Assembly: GCA_911728455.2 (NCBI GenBank)
Contig: OU452219.1
Location: forward strand, 20,181,397 to 20,245,396
Source: Marthasterias glacialis
Lineage: Eukaryota > Echinodermata > Asteroidea > Forcipulatida > Asteriidae
Reading direction: 5' to 3'
Length of the DNA stretch: 64,000 nt
Part shown: one piece after another, positions 1-11,439 of the stretch
Layout: every line of letters starts with the position of its first letter
How positions within the stretch are numbered: the stretch's first letter is position 1
The notes under the pieces: generated by a model
Databases searched by the model: none
The model's input: only the letters and a program-made list of their open reading frames with translations
Told to the model about the DNA's origin: nothing
Position numbers and translations under genes: made by a program

Positions 1-786
1 AGTTTTTTTTATAGTTTGAAAAAAATCTCGCACTACCACACATGTTCATGAAAACGTTTAATTACGCTTACTTTTTAAGTTTTTATGACACCGATAGATA
101 TTATTAACAGCTATGTGACTGTCCGGGAGTGTTGTATCATTGTGTAGTGAGTTTGAATGTTCTCCCACCCACGCACTGATCGCGATCTTTATTATTTTCC
201 AAAACTAATACTATACCGACTTATTCTACCATAACACCCAGTTGCTAAAAACGCTAAACACTGGTGTGCTTTCATTTCATTCGAAACCAAAAAAAAAAAA
301 TCTTTTTGCACTGTGTAATATCTTTGCTATTATGCAAAATTTCGCAGCCATTTCTCGGTATCTTGGTCCAAACATGCTGTGATGAAAACTATAACACTCA
401 TGTTATCATTTATACTTCAAAGTTAGCAGACTGTTTCACATCATGCCTCACTTTGGTTCCATTGATTGGATTGGGGAAAATGGCTGCACCATGATAGTAG
501 TCTATGTCAAATAATCAGGAAACATACATGTATGCATTCGTACCAAACAAATGCTCAGGGCGTCTCACAGCTTTGATATATTAAGTATTACTTCTGTTGT
601 TAGTTGGTTGTGAAATCTTTCAATTACCAACATCTTCGTCATGCACCAAAAATGCATTAGCAATCGTAAACACTGATTCTCATGATGTAAAAACCGGTCT
701 CCATTATTCATCCAAGCCTCGGTTTGGTTACCTTGGTTTGAATGAGAGAGAGAATGCCGAGTTGTCGTACCGTGAACGTCTGTGGT
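1..786. other. AT-rich sequence, no gene recognised
   Basis: I see no exon with convincing splice sites and no known family here. Short open frames exist on both strands, but they are of chance length for AT-rich DNA and one contains a poly-A run. Confidence 0.5.
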
Positions 787-1186
787 ACCCACCAAAAGCT
801 TTAGGTCAGTGACGCAGAAATGACCAAAACTGGGGGCTTTTGACTCGGATTCTGCGTCAGTGTTACCCACCAAAAGCTTTAGGTCAGTGTTGTTTTGCTT
901 TAGTAATTATGTGTATATTATAAAGTGTAATTAGTGTATTGATATAATGAGTCACAATAGTAAGCCACATTGTATCTACCCTCTAAAAACCCCGGGTTTA
1001 AATTGACCCGGTTTGGGGTCCCAGGGGGACAGACCCATTTCTGGTTCAGGCTGACCTGGAAACTGGTGGCTTTTGACTCGGATTCTGCGTCAGTTTGACA
1101 TAGTTTCAGGTCAGTTTGACACAGATACCGGGTCATACTGACCCAGAAATGGATCAGCCCCCTGAAACCCGGAATCCGGGTCAATT
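787..1186. repeat. Direct repeats and a hairpin element
   Basis: A 25-bp block (ACCCACCAAAAGCTTTAGGT...) occurs at 787-811 and again at 865-889. A 27-bp block (GGCTTTTGACTCGGATTCTG...) occurs at 835-861 and 1068-1094. Positions 1001-1044 and 1143-1186 are inverted copies of each other, both starting AATTGACCCGG and ending CCATTTCTGG toward the loop. The arms make a hairpin of about 44 bp with some mismatches. I read this as a nested non-autonomous repeat. The family is unknown to me. Confidence 0.6.
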
Positions 1187-1434
1187 CTGATAGTATAAAA
1201 AATTGCTTTTAAGACCACTTTGTTAATCATTCCCTTTTGAACCAAATGTTGCCCCCCTTCCACCAAAAAGGACCCCTTCCCTAAAAAATAAAACAAGAAA
1301 AAAAATTCAAAGGGAGAAAACCTTTTTGTTTCACAAAAATCAGCCTCTTTCTCAACGTAAACAAAACAAGAAAACCATGATTCCATCAAATTGATAGACA
1401 TAAAACAAAATTGCAAATATTTCCGTATCCACAG

Positions 1435-1528
1435 AAGCTTCCTTGGTCAAACATTGGATACTCGAGCTGTGAAGTGTCTGGTGACGGTGTTTGAGAACCG
1501 TTTATGGGAAACGCTTTCGACTGTTTGA
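1435..1528 (+). CDS. Possible terminal coding exon of a gene entering from the left
   Basis: A pyrimidine-bearing 3' splice site (TTTCCGTATCCACAG) ends at 1434. Downstream, one frame reads 31 codons without a stop, starting SFLGQTLDTRAVKCLVTVFE, and ends at TGA 1526-1528. Composition is richer in coding-like codons than the flanks. Possible polyadenylation signals AATAAA lie far downstream at 2867 and 2998, which would make a long 3' UTR containing the 1741-1936 element. No upstream exon is visible, so identity and reality are uncertain. It could also be chance. Confidence 0.25.
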
Positions 1529-1740
1529 ATTAATCTTCATTTTTTTATACACAATTTATAATACTGAAACGAACACTCGACGAGAAACTGCAAAGTGTAC
1601 AAATGAAATTAATACTTGGGCTAGTCCGATTTCGGACTGAAAAGCACAGAATATTTGAGAGGGAGGACTTGAGATGTTTATTCTTAAATTTAGCCAATAT
1701 TCTTGACAAAATTCTGTCAATCAAGGTTCCTTTCCCATCT

Positions 1741-1936
1741 GGGCCCACTTTCATAGAGCTGCTTTAAGCACAAAAAGAAGTTGAGCACACCAACAACAAT
1801 GTTCTTACCAGAATAAGGTTACCAGTCCAAATACCATGTCACACGTACCACCTGTGACTGGTATCCTGCTCATTTTCGCTCAGCAGAAAATTGTCTGCTT
1901 CAGCAGCTCTTCAAGCAGCTCTATGAAATTGGACCC
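1741..1936. repeat. MITE-like inverted-repeat element
   Basis: The left end reads GGGCCCACTTTCATAGAGCT and the reverse complement of the right end reads GGGTCCAATTTCATAGAGCT, so the termini are inverted repeats, extending into GCTT(T/G)AAG. The termini resemble those of the elements at 24470, 29947, 42419 and 51192 (CCAATTTCAT core), so all may be one superfamily. I could not define a clean target duplication here. Confidence 0.7.
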
Positions 1937-4740
1937 TGTTTGTTGCCGGTATTTTTAATGATGATCTGAATTTTTTTTTTTTTTTTTTTTTTTTTAACTC
2001 TGGCTGTTTTGGAACGTTATGCACTTAATTTTCACTGTCAAGTCTGTTTGTGTTGTTGACGTATTTGTATCATGCAGTACCAAGTGTTAACAAAGCACAG
2101 GAAGGATGCTTCTAGTGTTTGCCTGACGTTGCATGGATTACTATAAGCAGTGGAGGTCAAAATGTACTGATTTTACTATTAACAAAAACAAGTCTTTCTT
2201 CAATACCTGTCATTTTGAGGGGTCGACGTTTGACAAGGAATATGATGGACGAGGACGAATGATTAAGATTACTGGGTGGATGGAAGGTTAGGGGAGAGGC
2301 GGGGCTAAGGGGTGTGGGTAGAGTGTAGTTGGTGGTAGTAAAATTAATTTAAGCTGGACGGGTTCTCACATGAAAACGTGACTAATACCAGCTTTATTTG
2401 TCAATTTTCTATGTCAAAACTGTTTTATTCTTCAAAGTTTTCAAGCACCATGCAATCTAAAACAAAATACTTTGTTAATTGAAATTGCTTGTTACTTTTT
2501 TTAACAAGGTAAAACAGTTATAATAGTCATCTTTTACTGATGAGGGAGCATTTTCAAGCAGATTCATTTCTCCAGATGAGTGTGGTTGTAAAAATTGTTC
2601 GTAAATGTCTTGGTTTTTTCTTCTTTATTTAGGTCATGTCATTATTATAATGTAACACTGTGGTACTTATAGTCGGGTCCACGTACGCACTGTTCAACGT
2701 TATAGGCCTATACTTAGTCTTCCCAAGTGGAATCTTCCCCATGCGATAGAATATAGAACGGTGCTGTGACCGATAGCCGTGTGTTCAGATGTTATGATTA
2801 TTTCTGCACACTAACTGTCTTACTGGAAGTAAATTTTATAGGGTTTAGTGTTTTGCGTTATGAGAAAATAAAATCGTGAAATTCCTTTCATACCATGATT
2901 TAATGTTGTCATATTATTTTTGACGAGTACATAATATTGTTCCAAGTTATGGTCATGTAATTGTTTAATTTATGGTGAAGGCCAACACAATTTGTTAAAT
3001 AAAGAAATCCAGTAATTTAAAAAATAGAACAATGTATACCATGCAGTTACTCTTTGCAGATTTTATGTTTTACAAAGTAAACCACCTGTTTTTCTGGTAG
3101 ATAAAAAGTCAATTAAAGTGATTGTGACTCACGGACAGTTTTAAATTAAATCAGAATTATTATGACTATTTTTTTCTCCAAATTTGTTCATTAGAACATG
3201 AAGACATTCTAACTGGTGTACATGTACTATATTTGAAACAAATTAGCATCATGCATATTTCCCCATAAATTATAACTTGATGAGCCTGTAACTAATATAT
3301 TAGCTGACCTAAATTGTTATAATATTTCTGAGTGATTTTTCCCAGTAATTTAAAAATAAGAATCCATAACTTTTGAAATGTTTCACTGTTGCTGTCTAAA
3401 TTGAAGGGTTGTTGGAACAAATTTGAGTAATTTTCGGGTGCCTTGATTCTACACTTGTTTGAATCCATGGGAATTACTGCTGTTATGTTTTACAATAACA
3501 GATTAACAGCGTCGGGTACGCGCTGAAAACAAGCGTCACTTGTCGGCAGGGATAGAACGATCTTGTTTTGAAAGAGGTTTTAAAAATATAAAACTTGGTC
3601 GCGTACTATCGGGACAAAGCGAAAAGGGTCACGGTAAAAACCCAAGGTTATACGCTCACAAAAGGCATACAATTTTTAGCATTCCGGTAGTGATATTTTC
3701 CCACATTGATGAGGGTGAGGTTCATTGTGTTTGGGTGCTTGTCGTTTATAGTCTGAATAACACCGTTTTACGAGTGAACAGATACAATGAACAGAGCCAT
3801 GGTTACCTTACAGAGCAGCCGGCAGTCGGCCTGGGATATAATGTTTGCTTACACTTTTGGATTAGAGTAAAAATGCGTAAAGGTTTAAAGGGTAACACAT
3901 GTAAAAACATTTTTTTTTCCTTCTTGAAATGTTTTGAAATATTGCAGCAAACTACTACCTTTTGACTGAAGTGCGAACATTTTAAGGAGCCGAGAACGGC
4001 ATAACAATTTTTTTGTAGTGCTTTAGTTGTACACCCCAAGCTTAAATCAGTCTCAATTTTTGTTGTATGTTGTAGATATAAGTTTTGTAGATATAAGCTA
4101 ATTGAACATGCCTTTTTATTTTTATTGAAAAACGCACTTCTTTTATAATCATTTTTTTTTAAATTCGAAACTTTTCCGGGCAAGTAAGGGTGCTGTTACC
4201 TTGATGTCATTTCAGGGAGACACTGTGATTTTTTTATTGAAATTCATTAAAATATGAACCCCAAAATTTGCTTGTGAAAAGTTTGCTCATTGGCTCACTG
4301 CCATGACTTACACAACGAAACACTCAAGAAAAAAAGTTTACGACAGCGAAATATCCTGAATTCTGTCATCTTTTTATGCATGAACTAATTGCAATATTGC
4401 ATTAGCATAAAAACCCAAAAGGCACCGAAATACCCTTGAAAATGGCAAAATAAAAATTAATAATAATGTTAATTGGGACACAAAGGTGCAATTTCCAAGG
4501 GTTGCATTTAAAAAAAATTACATTTCATTGGCCCTTTATTGTTTCTTCTTTGAACTGAATGGTCTGTTATAGGTGTAAATAAAACAAAATTATAATCATC
4601 CAGTATCAATATTTCGGGGTGCGATTCAAGACATATTCATCCAACCACACAACCCTTGCACATGACTTTCCAATTTAAAAAACACAAAACATTTAAATAG
4701 TATGCTTACGCCTCTTAAAATTAATACACAAGTGTTACGG
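1937..4740. other. AT-rich non-coding stretch
   Basis: Contains a poly-T run at about 1970-1995 and AATAAA motifs at 2867-2872 and 2998-3003. The longest open frame (about 3540-3965, plus strand) lacks a good ATG start, runs into a poly-T tract and matches no family I know. I see no supported gene. Confidence 0.4.
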
Positions 4741-4904
4741 AGCGAGAAATAATTATACCCATGGTAGCAGACCACAAGAGGGCGTCATTTTATTTCTTTA
4801 TTTTTTTGAGGGGGCGACAGGGAGTCTTGTTTTTAGCCGCGGGGGGGGGGGGGAATTGCAAATTTAGAGTAAACTGTCTTGCACACAGAACTATGGTTTC
4901 TAGT

Positions 4905-5092
4905 TTTACAGGCAGTGGCGTAGCCATGTGGGGGACACGTGCCCCCACAATTTTCCAGCGCACCCCCCAGGTGGTCCATGGAGAAAAAAATCCAGATACG
5001 TGTAATTCATGAAAACGAGGTCCCTGCCCCCCGAAAGGCAATGCCCCCCTGTGCCCCTAGTGACAAAATACTGGCTACACCCCTGTTTCTAC
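4905..5092. repeat. Dispersed 'GTGGCGTAGCCA' repeat
   Basis: The stretch GTGGCGTAGCCATGTGGGGG, then ACACGTGCCCCCACAATTTT, then AATCCAGATAC matches the G/C-rich repeat found inside each 9-kb unit (for example 20840-20945 and 38825-38935). It is therefore a dispersed element and not specific to the array. It is flanked on the left by a poly-G run at about 4842-4855. Confidence 0.6.
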
Positions 5093-5456
5093 TAAAAGTT
5101 AGGAAAAAGGAGGAAATCAGCAAATAACTTGCATGTCGGATAAAGGTGTTTTGATTTATGTTTACACATTGACACCGATGGTTTTTATTACCTTTTAATA
5201 CAAGGGTCCAGACTGTATTCCCTTCCAGCCTCAGTTTGAGTTACATTGCTCAGAACGAGAGAAAAAAACAGTATGACTGCACCATGATAAAAGTATATTA
5301 AGAACAGTAAGTTATTGTTGACACCCTCAAACTCATTAAAAAACAATTGAACTGCTGCACCTTTTTGCAGGTGGGCCTACGATTTCTCCAACACTTCTTG
5401 ACTTAGATTGAATGACTCTATGACAGGAACTGAATTGATGGGCTGAGTCCACCACT

Positions 5457-5570
5457 CGACCCCCCCCCCCCTCCCCCCCCCCCCCAAAAAAAAAAAAAAA
5501 AAAAGAAAAAGAAAAAAAGAAGAAGAAAAAATAAAAAATAAAATAAAATAAATAAATAAATAAATAAATT
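5457..5570. repeat. Low-complexity poly-C, poly-A and (AAAT)n tract
   Basis: Two runs of C are followed by a run of A, then GAAAAA-type purine repeats, then AAATAAAT repeats. The purine/pyrimidine strand bias is extreme. Open frames across it are artefacts of composition. Confidence 0.9.
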
Positions 5571-5702
5571 GTTTCATATGAACTGTCTAGTGTTTATGAA
5601 ACACATCATGTAATAATCCAAGATAAAATCTTATGAAAGAAGAAACTGCTTAAAATTCTTCGCATGTATTGGTATGTTTTTGTTACAGTACTTAATTCAC
5701 TG

Positions 5703-5858
5703 CCTGGGGTCGATTTCACAAAGAGCTAAGATTTATCTTAAGATTAATTGTAAATATCACCAAATAGTGATCTGTATTGTGACATCACACTTTGCTTAGC
5801 AATTCAGATTGATACACAATTAAGATGAATCTTAACTCGTTGAGAAATCAGACCCAGG
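5703..5858. repeat. MITE-like element with about 37-bp inverted ends
   Basis: The left end reads CCTGGGGTCGATTTCACAAA and continues GAGCTAAGATTTATCTT. The reverse complement of the right end reads CCTGGGTCTGATTTCTCAAC and continues GAGTTAAGATTCATCTT. Elements with this kind of terminus are, as I recall, abundant in echinoderm genomes. No coding capacity. Confidence 0.75.
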
Positions 5859-7142
5859 GGTCAGACAAAATTAATATAAAATCCAATCTATTCGTATTCA
5901 AAGCATTTCAGATTTATTTGTTTTAATTGATTGGTTCACATACATTTTATAATTATGGCAATTTAAATACAAAAATCTAAATTTTCCCCAACAACTGCTT
6001 AATCTTTACTGTGCCTTTATAAGGTAATCAAATTAATAATGAAAAATAAGTTGTGTACAGACAATCATGGCGTGATATTTGGCCAATGGAATAAAGATAG
6101 GTACATGTTGTTGAATACAAGGACTGACCTACAAGTACGTATATCACATTATGGTTGGTATGGGATTTAATAGACTTTTCAGCCTATTAAACAACAATTT
6201 TGCTGATTTTCTTTGGTGACTGCCAACAAGTCGGACTTAGTAGGAAGAATATCATGTCTGAGACATGAAATGGGTTTGCACAGGAAGTTCAAAATGGCTT
6301 TTTTCATAAAATTGGTATGACTGTCACTTCCTATTAAGATACACTGTCTAGGCATCACAATGAAAATACAAGTTCATATATGTAGCATGGTGCATTATCA
6401 TCAGCAAGATGGCCTCCCCTCTCCTCCCCCTTCTATAACGGGTTCAACTCCCGCTCCACTTACAGCCCGGATATTTGATCCTACCACTCTATTGTACAAT
6501 GATGACCGTGGGAACCTTGCATTATACTTTCAGAGTCCCAAGTATAAAGACATCCACTGGCATGGCACCTTGGGTTGAAATTGAACTCACATCTTCCTAC
6601 GTTCTTTATAGACCACTCTAGAAAGTGGAGAGTTTTGGGTTCAATTCCCACTTCAGGTATCTGTGTACTTTTTCTACAAAAATGAAAGCAGTGGTTTAAC
6701 CAGACATTTTCATTTGGGGGAGGGGACAGACGTGGGCGAAGACATAATTTAGGGGGCTATGTAATGTATCGAACCATTAATTTGTGCATTTTTTAAATCT
6801 CATTTGGGGGCAAGGGTTCTGAGCGGGGGGGGGGGGGCTCGCCCCCTGCCCACCCTCTGGTTACATCACTAAACGAAAGTATATGTATTGAACCATCTTG
6901 GTAATGGTATTTCTCAAACAACACAAACAACACTTAAATGGAGACGACATAGCAAACTACATTATAATCTCAGGGTGCTCAAGATGTTGGATCGGTCTAT
7001 ATCTATACCCCATTAAGTGCCTCAGGGATAAGAAGACGACTTGAGAAAGCAACAAGACTATCATCTACTCAAATCTTGATTTGTAACTCATACTGCTAGT
7101 TGTGCAGATGAAGGTTATAAAGAATGATGAATAGATGAATAC

Positions 7143-7285
7143 CTTGGCTCTCTCATATGCCTCTTTCTTATCCCTAGATGACCTACAATGACCTGACTCT
7201 TCACTTAAGATGTTGAGTTGACCTGTATCAGTGACCTCTCCATGCGTCTTGGGTGTTGTTGCCTCATTCAAACATGCACCAATTG
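7143..7285 (-). pseudogene. Exon-like segment d, U1 copy
   Basis: On the minus strand a 3' splice site (ACATTTTAG) precedes a 143-nt open segment that reads 47 codons (frame entered with 2 nt), including ILSEESGHCRSSRDKK, and ends ...ERAK before GTATTC. The donor is weak. This is the longest open version of exon d. The other units lose the GT here (GCATCC) or shift frame. The 2-nt entry phase would match the 1-nt exit phase of exon c as found in U2-U6, but not U1's own exon c. I do not recognise the protein. Confidence 0.4.
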
Positions 7286-8264
7286 CTAAAATGTATTAAC
7301 AAAAAAAAACAACACATAATTATTAGCATGCATTATTGAAAGCTCAACAAATTTAAATCAATGTACATTATTAAAACAACACTGCTGTATCATGCGACCA
7401 CTTCAAAGAATTATTTTCAATTACTGGCAGTATCACTTTTTAAATGTAAAAGAGTGGGAAAAAATACTCGTTTTGTCTGCCATACCACTCTTGCAAAGAC
7501 CCATATGGCAGATAACTCTTTGTACAGTGAAGAACATCATGTATTTTCAACTTAAATCATAGTTAATTCGCTCCAATTTCACTCAAAAAGGTGACGCATA
7601 TTGAGTTTCATTCTCAAAAGAGCCAAACTGACACCACTCGGACGAGAGAGTGACATTTTCTTTCTTTTTTTGTATAGAGAGGGCAGCACGGGACAATATC
7701 ATTATCTGAAACATTTCCATGCATACAACTCAACTGGTTTAAAAAGAAAAACATGACAAAACTAGCTTGTATTAGTCGGTAATTGAAACAGGTTCTTTCA
7801 GGTTGTCAAGAAAGCCTGAATTTATGGTAATGTCTTTGTTCGCATTACTCTTAAAAAGTTCAAGAATTGTTTTTTTTTTAAATAGAACTACGTCCATGTT
7901 GCATCAAGTAGCCTGAGGATTAAATCATGCTGTCATGTTGGTATGACTGAGACTCCCTTTTGTACCCGAAATCTTGAAAGTAAACTTTTGAAGTTTTCAT
8001 CACCTTTCCTTTGAAACTCTTGGATCTGAAACCATTTCATGCCCCCCCCCCCCTTTTTCAAAAAAAAAGACGAGAAATATACAATACCCAATACCTTTGC
8101 ACGGTAGTTACACTCAGATCAGATGACATCATGAATTGAGGGTCATCAGCTTTAAGAAGAAAATAGAAACTGTAAAAGAAAAATTACAAAGAAAGATGAC
8201 ATGACTTCAAAAAAATGTAAGCACTGTAGTCCCAGTACCTTTACCTTAGCTTGCTTTAACTTAC

Positions 8265-8333
8265 CAAATCGTTTTGATCAATGTCCCAGATATGCCATCA
8301 TTATGCAACGTGTCCTCCACAGCAGAAGTTAAG
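8265..8333 (-). pseudogene. Exon-like segment c, U1 copy (69 nt)
   Basis: Minus strand: acceptor ...TTACAG, open segment LTSAVEDTLHNDGISGTL, and donor ATTTG/GTAAGT. It is 2 nt shorter than the copies in U2-U6, so its exit phase differs (2 nt instead of 1) and would not join in frame to the U1 exon d. Confidence 0.45.
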
Positions 8334-8368
8334 CTGTAAGAAAACAAAACTTACAGAAAATGTTATTA

Positions 8369-8683
8369 CCTGTTGAAGGAAAGTGGTTATTTGCTGTGGG
8401 AGGAAAGTGGTTATTTGCTGCGGAAGGAAAAGAGGTTAACGTTCATGAACTTACCAACTACCAAATACATTTTTACATGTGAAAGTAAATACTTTACCCA
8501 TCTACCTGTTGAGGGAAGGTGGTTATTTGCTGTGGAAGGAAGGTGGTTATTTGCTGTGGAAGAAAAAGTAGTTAATGTACATGAACTTACCAACTTTTCC
8601 AAATACTTTTGTACCTGTGGAAGGAAAATGGTTATTTGCTATGGGAGGAAAGTGGTTATTTGCTGTGGAAGGAAATGGGGTTA
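8369..8683. repeat. 24-bp splice-site minisatellite, U1
   Basis: The plus-strand unit is GGAAAGTGGTTATTTGCTGT plus GG(G/A)A. On the minus strand each unit is CAAATAACCACTTTCC(T/C)(C/T)CCACAG, a pyrimidine tract ending in CAG. Here about seven 3' splice-site-like ends occur, interrupted by GGTAAGTTCATG donors at the plus positions of ACTTACCAAC (about 8451 and 8587). U1 units are the most diverged (TTGAGGGAAGG variants). Confidence 0.85.
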
Positions 8684-8737
8684 AAAGCTAATCCTAACCC
8701 ATTCTAAACTACTTTAATACTTTACCTCATACTTAAC

Positions 8738-9147
8738 CTTGCTGCCATTTCTGAACATGATGCAGTCTGTTGTTCTATGTTCCATCTCAGCACATCCTTC
8801 GTCTCGGGTGGGGCCAAGCATCATAATCTTTGGTTCATGGCATACAGTATTACTTAGTCTTGGTTTCAATTAGTTTCTTTTAAAAACTCATGCATTCAGT
8901 GAGTCATTTTTTGGAGAACAGCGCACTGTAAAACTTTACATTTTTGGTAAACAAAACATTTTAGTGCACTTGAACCAAGACTAAGTAATACTGCCTACAT
9001 TACCTGCCTGAAGAGTTCTAACCTGAATAAGGGGAAATGGTTAGTGGTGTAATTCCTAGGCCTACACTCCCATCTACTCTAAGCCTTTTGTATTTCATTA
9101 CCATAACTTACCCTGTTATCTTTGTCATCAATCTTCATGGCTGGTAT
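8738..9147 (-). pseudogene. Exon-like cluster a, mini-exon, b: U1 copy
   Basis: Read on the minus strand from right to left. Segment b (9112-9147, 36 nt from a weak AAG acceptor) reads IPAMKIDDKDNR before a perfect GTAAGT. Its frame stays open upstream as ITALLIDDLK. A 19-nt mini-exon at 9004-9022 (GTTAGAACTCTTCAGGCAG) has acceptor CCCCTTATTCAG and donor GTAATG. Segment a (8738 to about 8863) reads TVCHEPK..MMLGPTRDEGC and later RNGSK before GTTAAGT. The acceptor of a is unclear. The gene family is not recognised. Confidence 0.4.
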
Positions 9148-9836
9148 CTTGAGGTCATCAATAAGCAGGGCAGTAATACAGGGGTCATCATGTCTTCTTG
9201 ATTTTGTCTTTTTTTTCCTTTTTATATTTTTAAGTAGTACAGGGCCCTATTTCCTTAATAATTATCTAGGGTAAATAAATCGCATGCGTACACATTACTG
9301 CTGCTACAGATTCTAACGATTGGTAATTTCAGTGGGTTTTGTGAAAGCTTAAAGAGGGGTGATGTATAATGTGGTGCTTAACCACATCATACAAAGACAA
9401 GGTTTTGTTTGAATGTTGGTTTTATTTCATTAGTCTTAACTAAGTGAAGACTAAAATTATGTCAAGAATATTTCAGTTGGTCTTTACTGGGTTGAGTGCA
9501 AGATTGCACAGCGTGTTTCTTTTGGGAGTATAGAGAGCTTATTTCAATTTATATTTAAAAATCTTTGAAAATGCTATGTAAATTGTTATGTGTGAATGCA
9601 AGCTCACAAAATATTTCGTTTAATTTCTTATTCTATTTGTGTACAATTATTTGGGGAGTTTCAACTTTATAACAACTACATTACTTTACAATATGTTGTT
9701 GTCTTGTTGGCCGTAATTTTAAGAACAAAGATGGTTCAAGTCAAACTAACCACTGAGTAAAAAATTTAAAAAAAAAAACAAAAAACCAAAACCAAGGTGG
9801 TTTGGGCGGTTCCCGAACAAAAGGTTTAAATAATTT

Positions 9837-10310
9837 AATCATGACAATATTTATGTTAAACATGACAATTGGTGACATCAGCTTCAACATCCCTGGGAGA
9901 ACGTTTGGAACCAAAAAGAAATACAGTGCATCACTGGCCACAACCAACATGCATTTCAAGAGACTGAACCATGTAGAATGATCAAGCAGCTCTGGCAACA
10001 TCACCATGAAAGACAATACAAGTTGACAACATCAACAAGCACTCAGTCGAATACTTTGTGTTAAAGAACATAATTTAATCATGACAATATTTATGTTAAA
10101 CATGACAAATGGTGACATCAGCTTCAACATCCCGCAGAAAACGTTTGGGACCAAAAAGAACTACAGTGCATCACTGGCCACGACCAACATGCATTACAAA
10201 AAACTGAACCATGTAGAATGATCAAGCAGCTTTGGCAACATCACCATGAAAGACAATACAAGTTGACAACATCAACAAGCACTCAGTTGAACACTCGGTG
10301 TTAAAGAAAA
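9837..10310. repeat. Tandem pair of 240-bp repeats, U1
   Basis: Two copies, starting AATCATGACAATATTTATGT at 9837 and 10077, each ending CACTCAGT(T/C)GAA...GGTGTTAAAG or a variant. The second copy has CCCGCAGAAAACGTTTGGGA where the first has CCCTGGGAGAACGTTTGGAA. Just to the left is a variable poly-A tract. Confidence 0.85.
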
Positions 10311-11169
10311 AGAAAACCTGCAAGATTATTGGGAGGAAATGTGGTTAGATCTTCGCTTACCGTTTGCCGCACTCTTGTCTTTACCTTTTGGTGAAACCAT
10401 TACCACACAATCCATAGATCAAAGTCTCTTGGAAATGGCTGCAAAATACTGAACATTGGTCAACAACTAGAGTTTTTAGAAACCAAGGTTTACTGTCAAA
10501 AGTTCAGTTCAGTTTTTAAAACACAAACCGCAAGGTCATCAAATCCACCGACAACATTCTCCACCACCACAGAAACAACTCATTTTCCTTGGATGAACAC
10601 TTGAAGACTAAACACCAAACAGGTCTCCCGGGCTGGCACTGGCAAGGGTAGTTCCTCTGTTGCGGTACTCAGAAGAGGGAAGGTCAAGTTGTCCAACTTT
10701 TCTGCAGTCATGTCGTCCTAGAAGAAGTGTAACACCATTCTTTTAGTTCTCAGCGTCTCTTGAAGGTCGACATCAAAGAAGGCCCAAAATAATTCCGTGG
10801 AATTCGCATGCTAGTCGGAGGCTCAACAGCAAAGTTGGGAGTCCATTTTAAATGCATTTAATACAGTCAATTGTTGTCCGTGAAGTTCCATGCTCAACTT
10901 CGTGGAGCTCTCCAAACTAGTTGCAAACTCAACACAGAATAAACCAGTTTTGGGAAAAGGCACTCCTCCATAAAAAAGCCTTCCTGTTGTTGAAAGTTTT
11001 CTTTACAGGTAGGGTTGTAAAACGTCCATTTTTGTCCAGTTTGAGTGCCTCAAATCCCTTGTAGAAACCGAATTAATACTAAAGAGACCCGTGGTCTCTT
11101 GGAAAACTGCAACGTATATGAACTGTGTTGAATAGTTGCAGCACTTCAATACACGCGCCCAAACAAGTA

Positions 11170-11342
11170 ATTTGCATAACAATGCTGCATTCTGAGCTCA
11201 TTTGCTACATCTCAATGCCAGGAATTCCAGTTTTCCTCCAGGTACTAGAAGCCCCGCCCACTTGCTCTCCTTCACCTTAAAAACGCTATTAATACAGAGA
11301 TGCTCATCTGCAGTTTGTGCTGATTATAAAAAACAAACAACT
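11170..11342 (+). promoter_or_regulatory. Octamer / GC-box / TATA module, U1
   Basis: ATTTGCAT (11170-11177), CCCCGCCCAC (11252-11261) and TATAAAAA (11335-11342) lie in this order on the plus strand. Octamer plus Sp1-type GC box plus TATA is a classic RNA polymerase II promoter grammar. No stable gene is visible downstream before the repeat block, so any transcript would be non-coding or lost. Confidence 0.45.
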
Positions 11343-11439
11343 ACTTTGAAAGAGGATGCTGGAGAGGCATTCGATATCTTTGCCTGCTGGCGAACCTTGA
11401 TTAATCGTAAACGATTGGGATACTCCCCTCTAGCGACCA

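Noticed and set aside
3540-3965. 141-codon open frame
   Set aside because: Opens on TTG with no early ATG, runs into a poly-T tract and matches nothing known to me.
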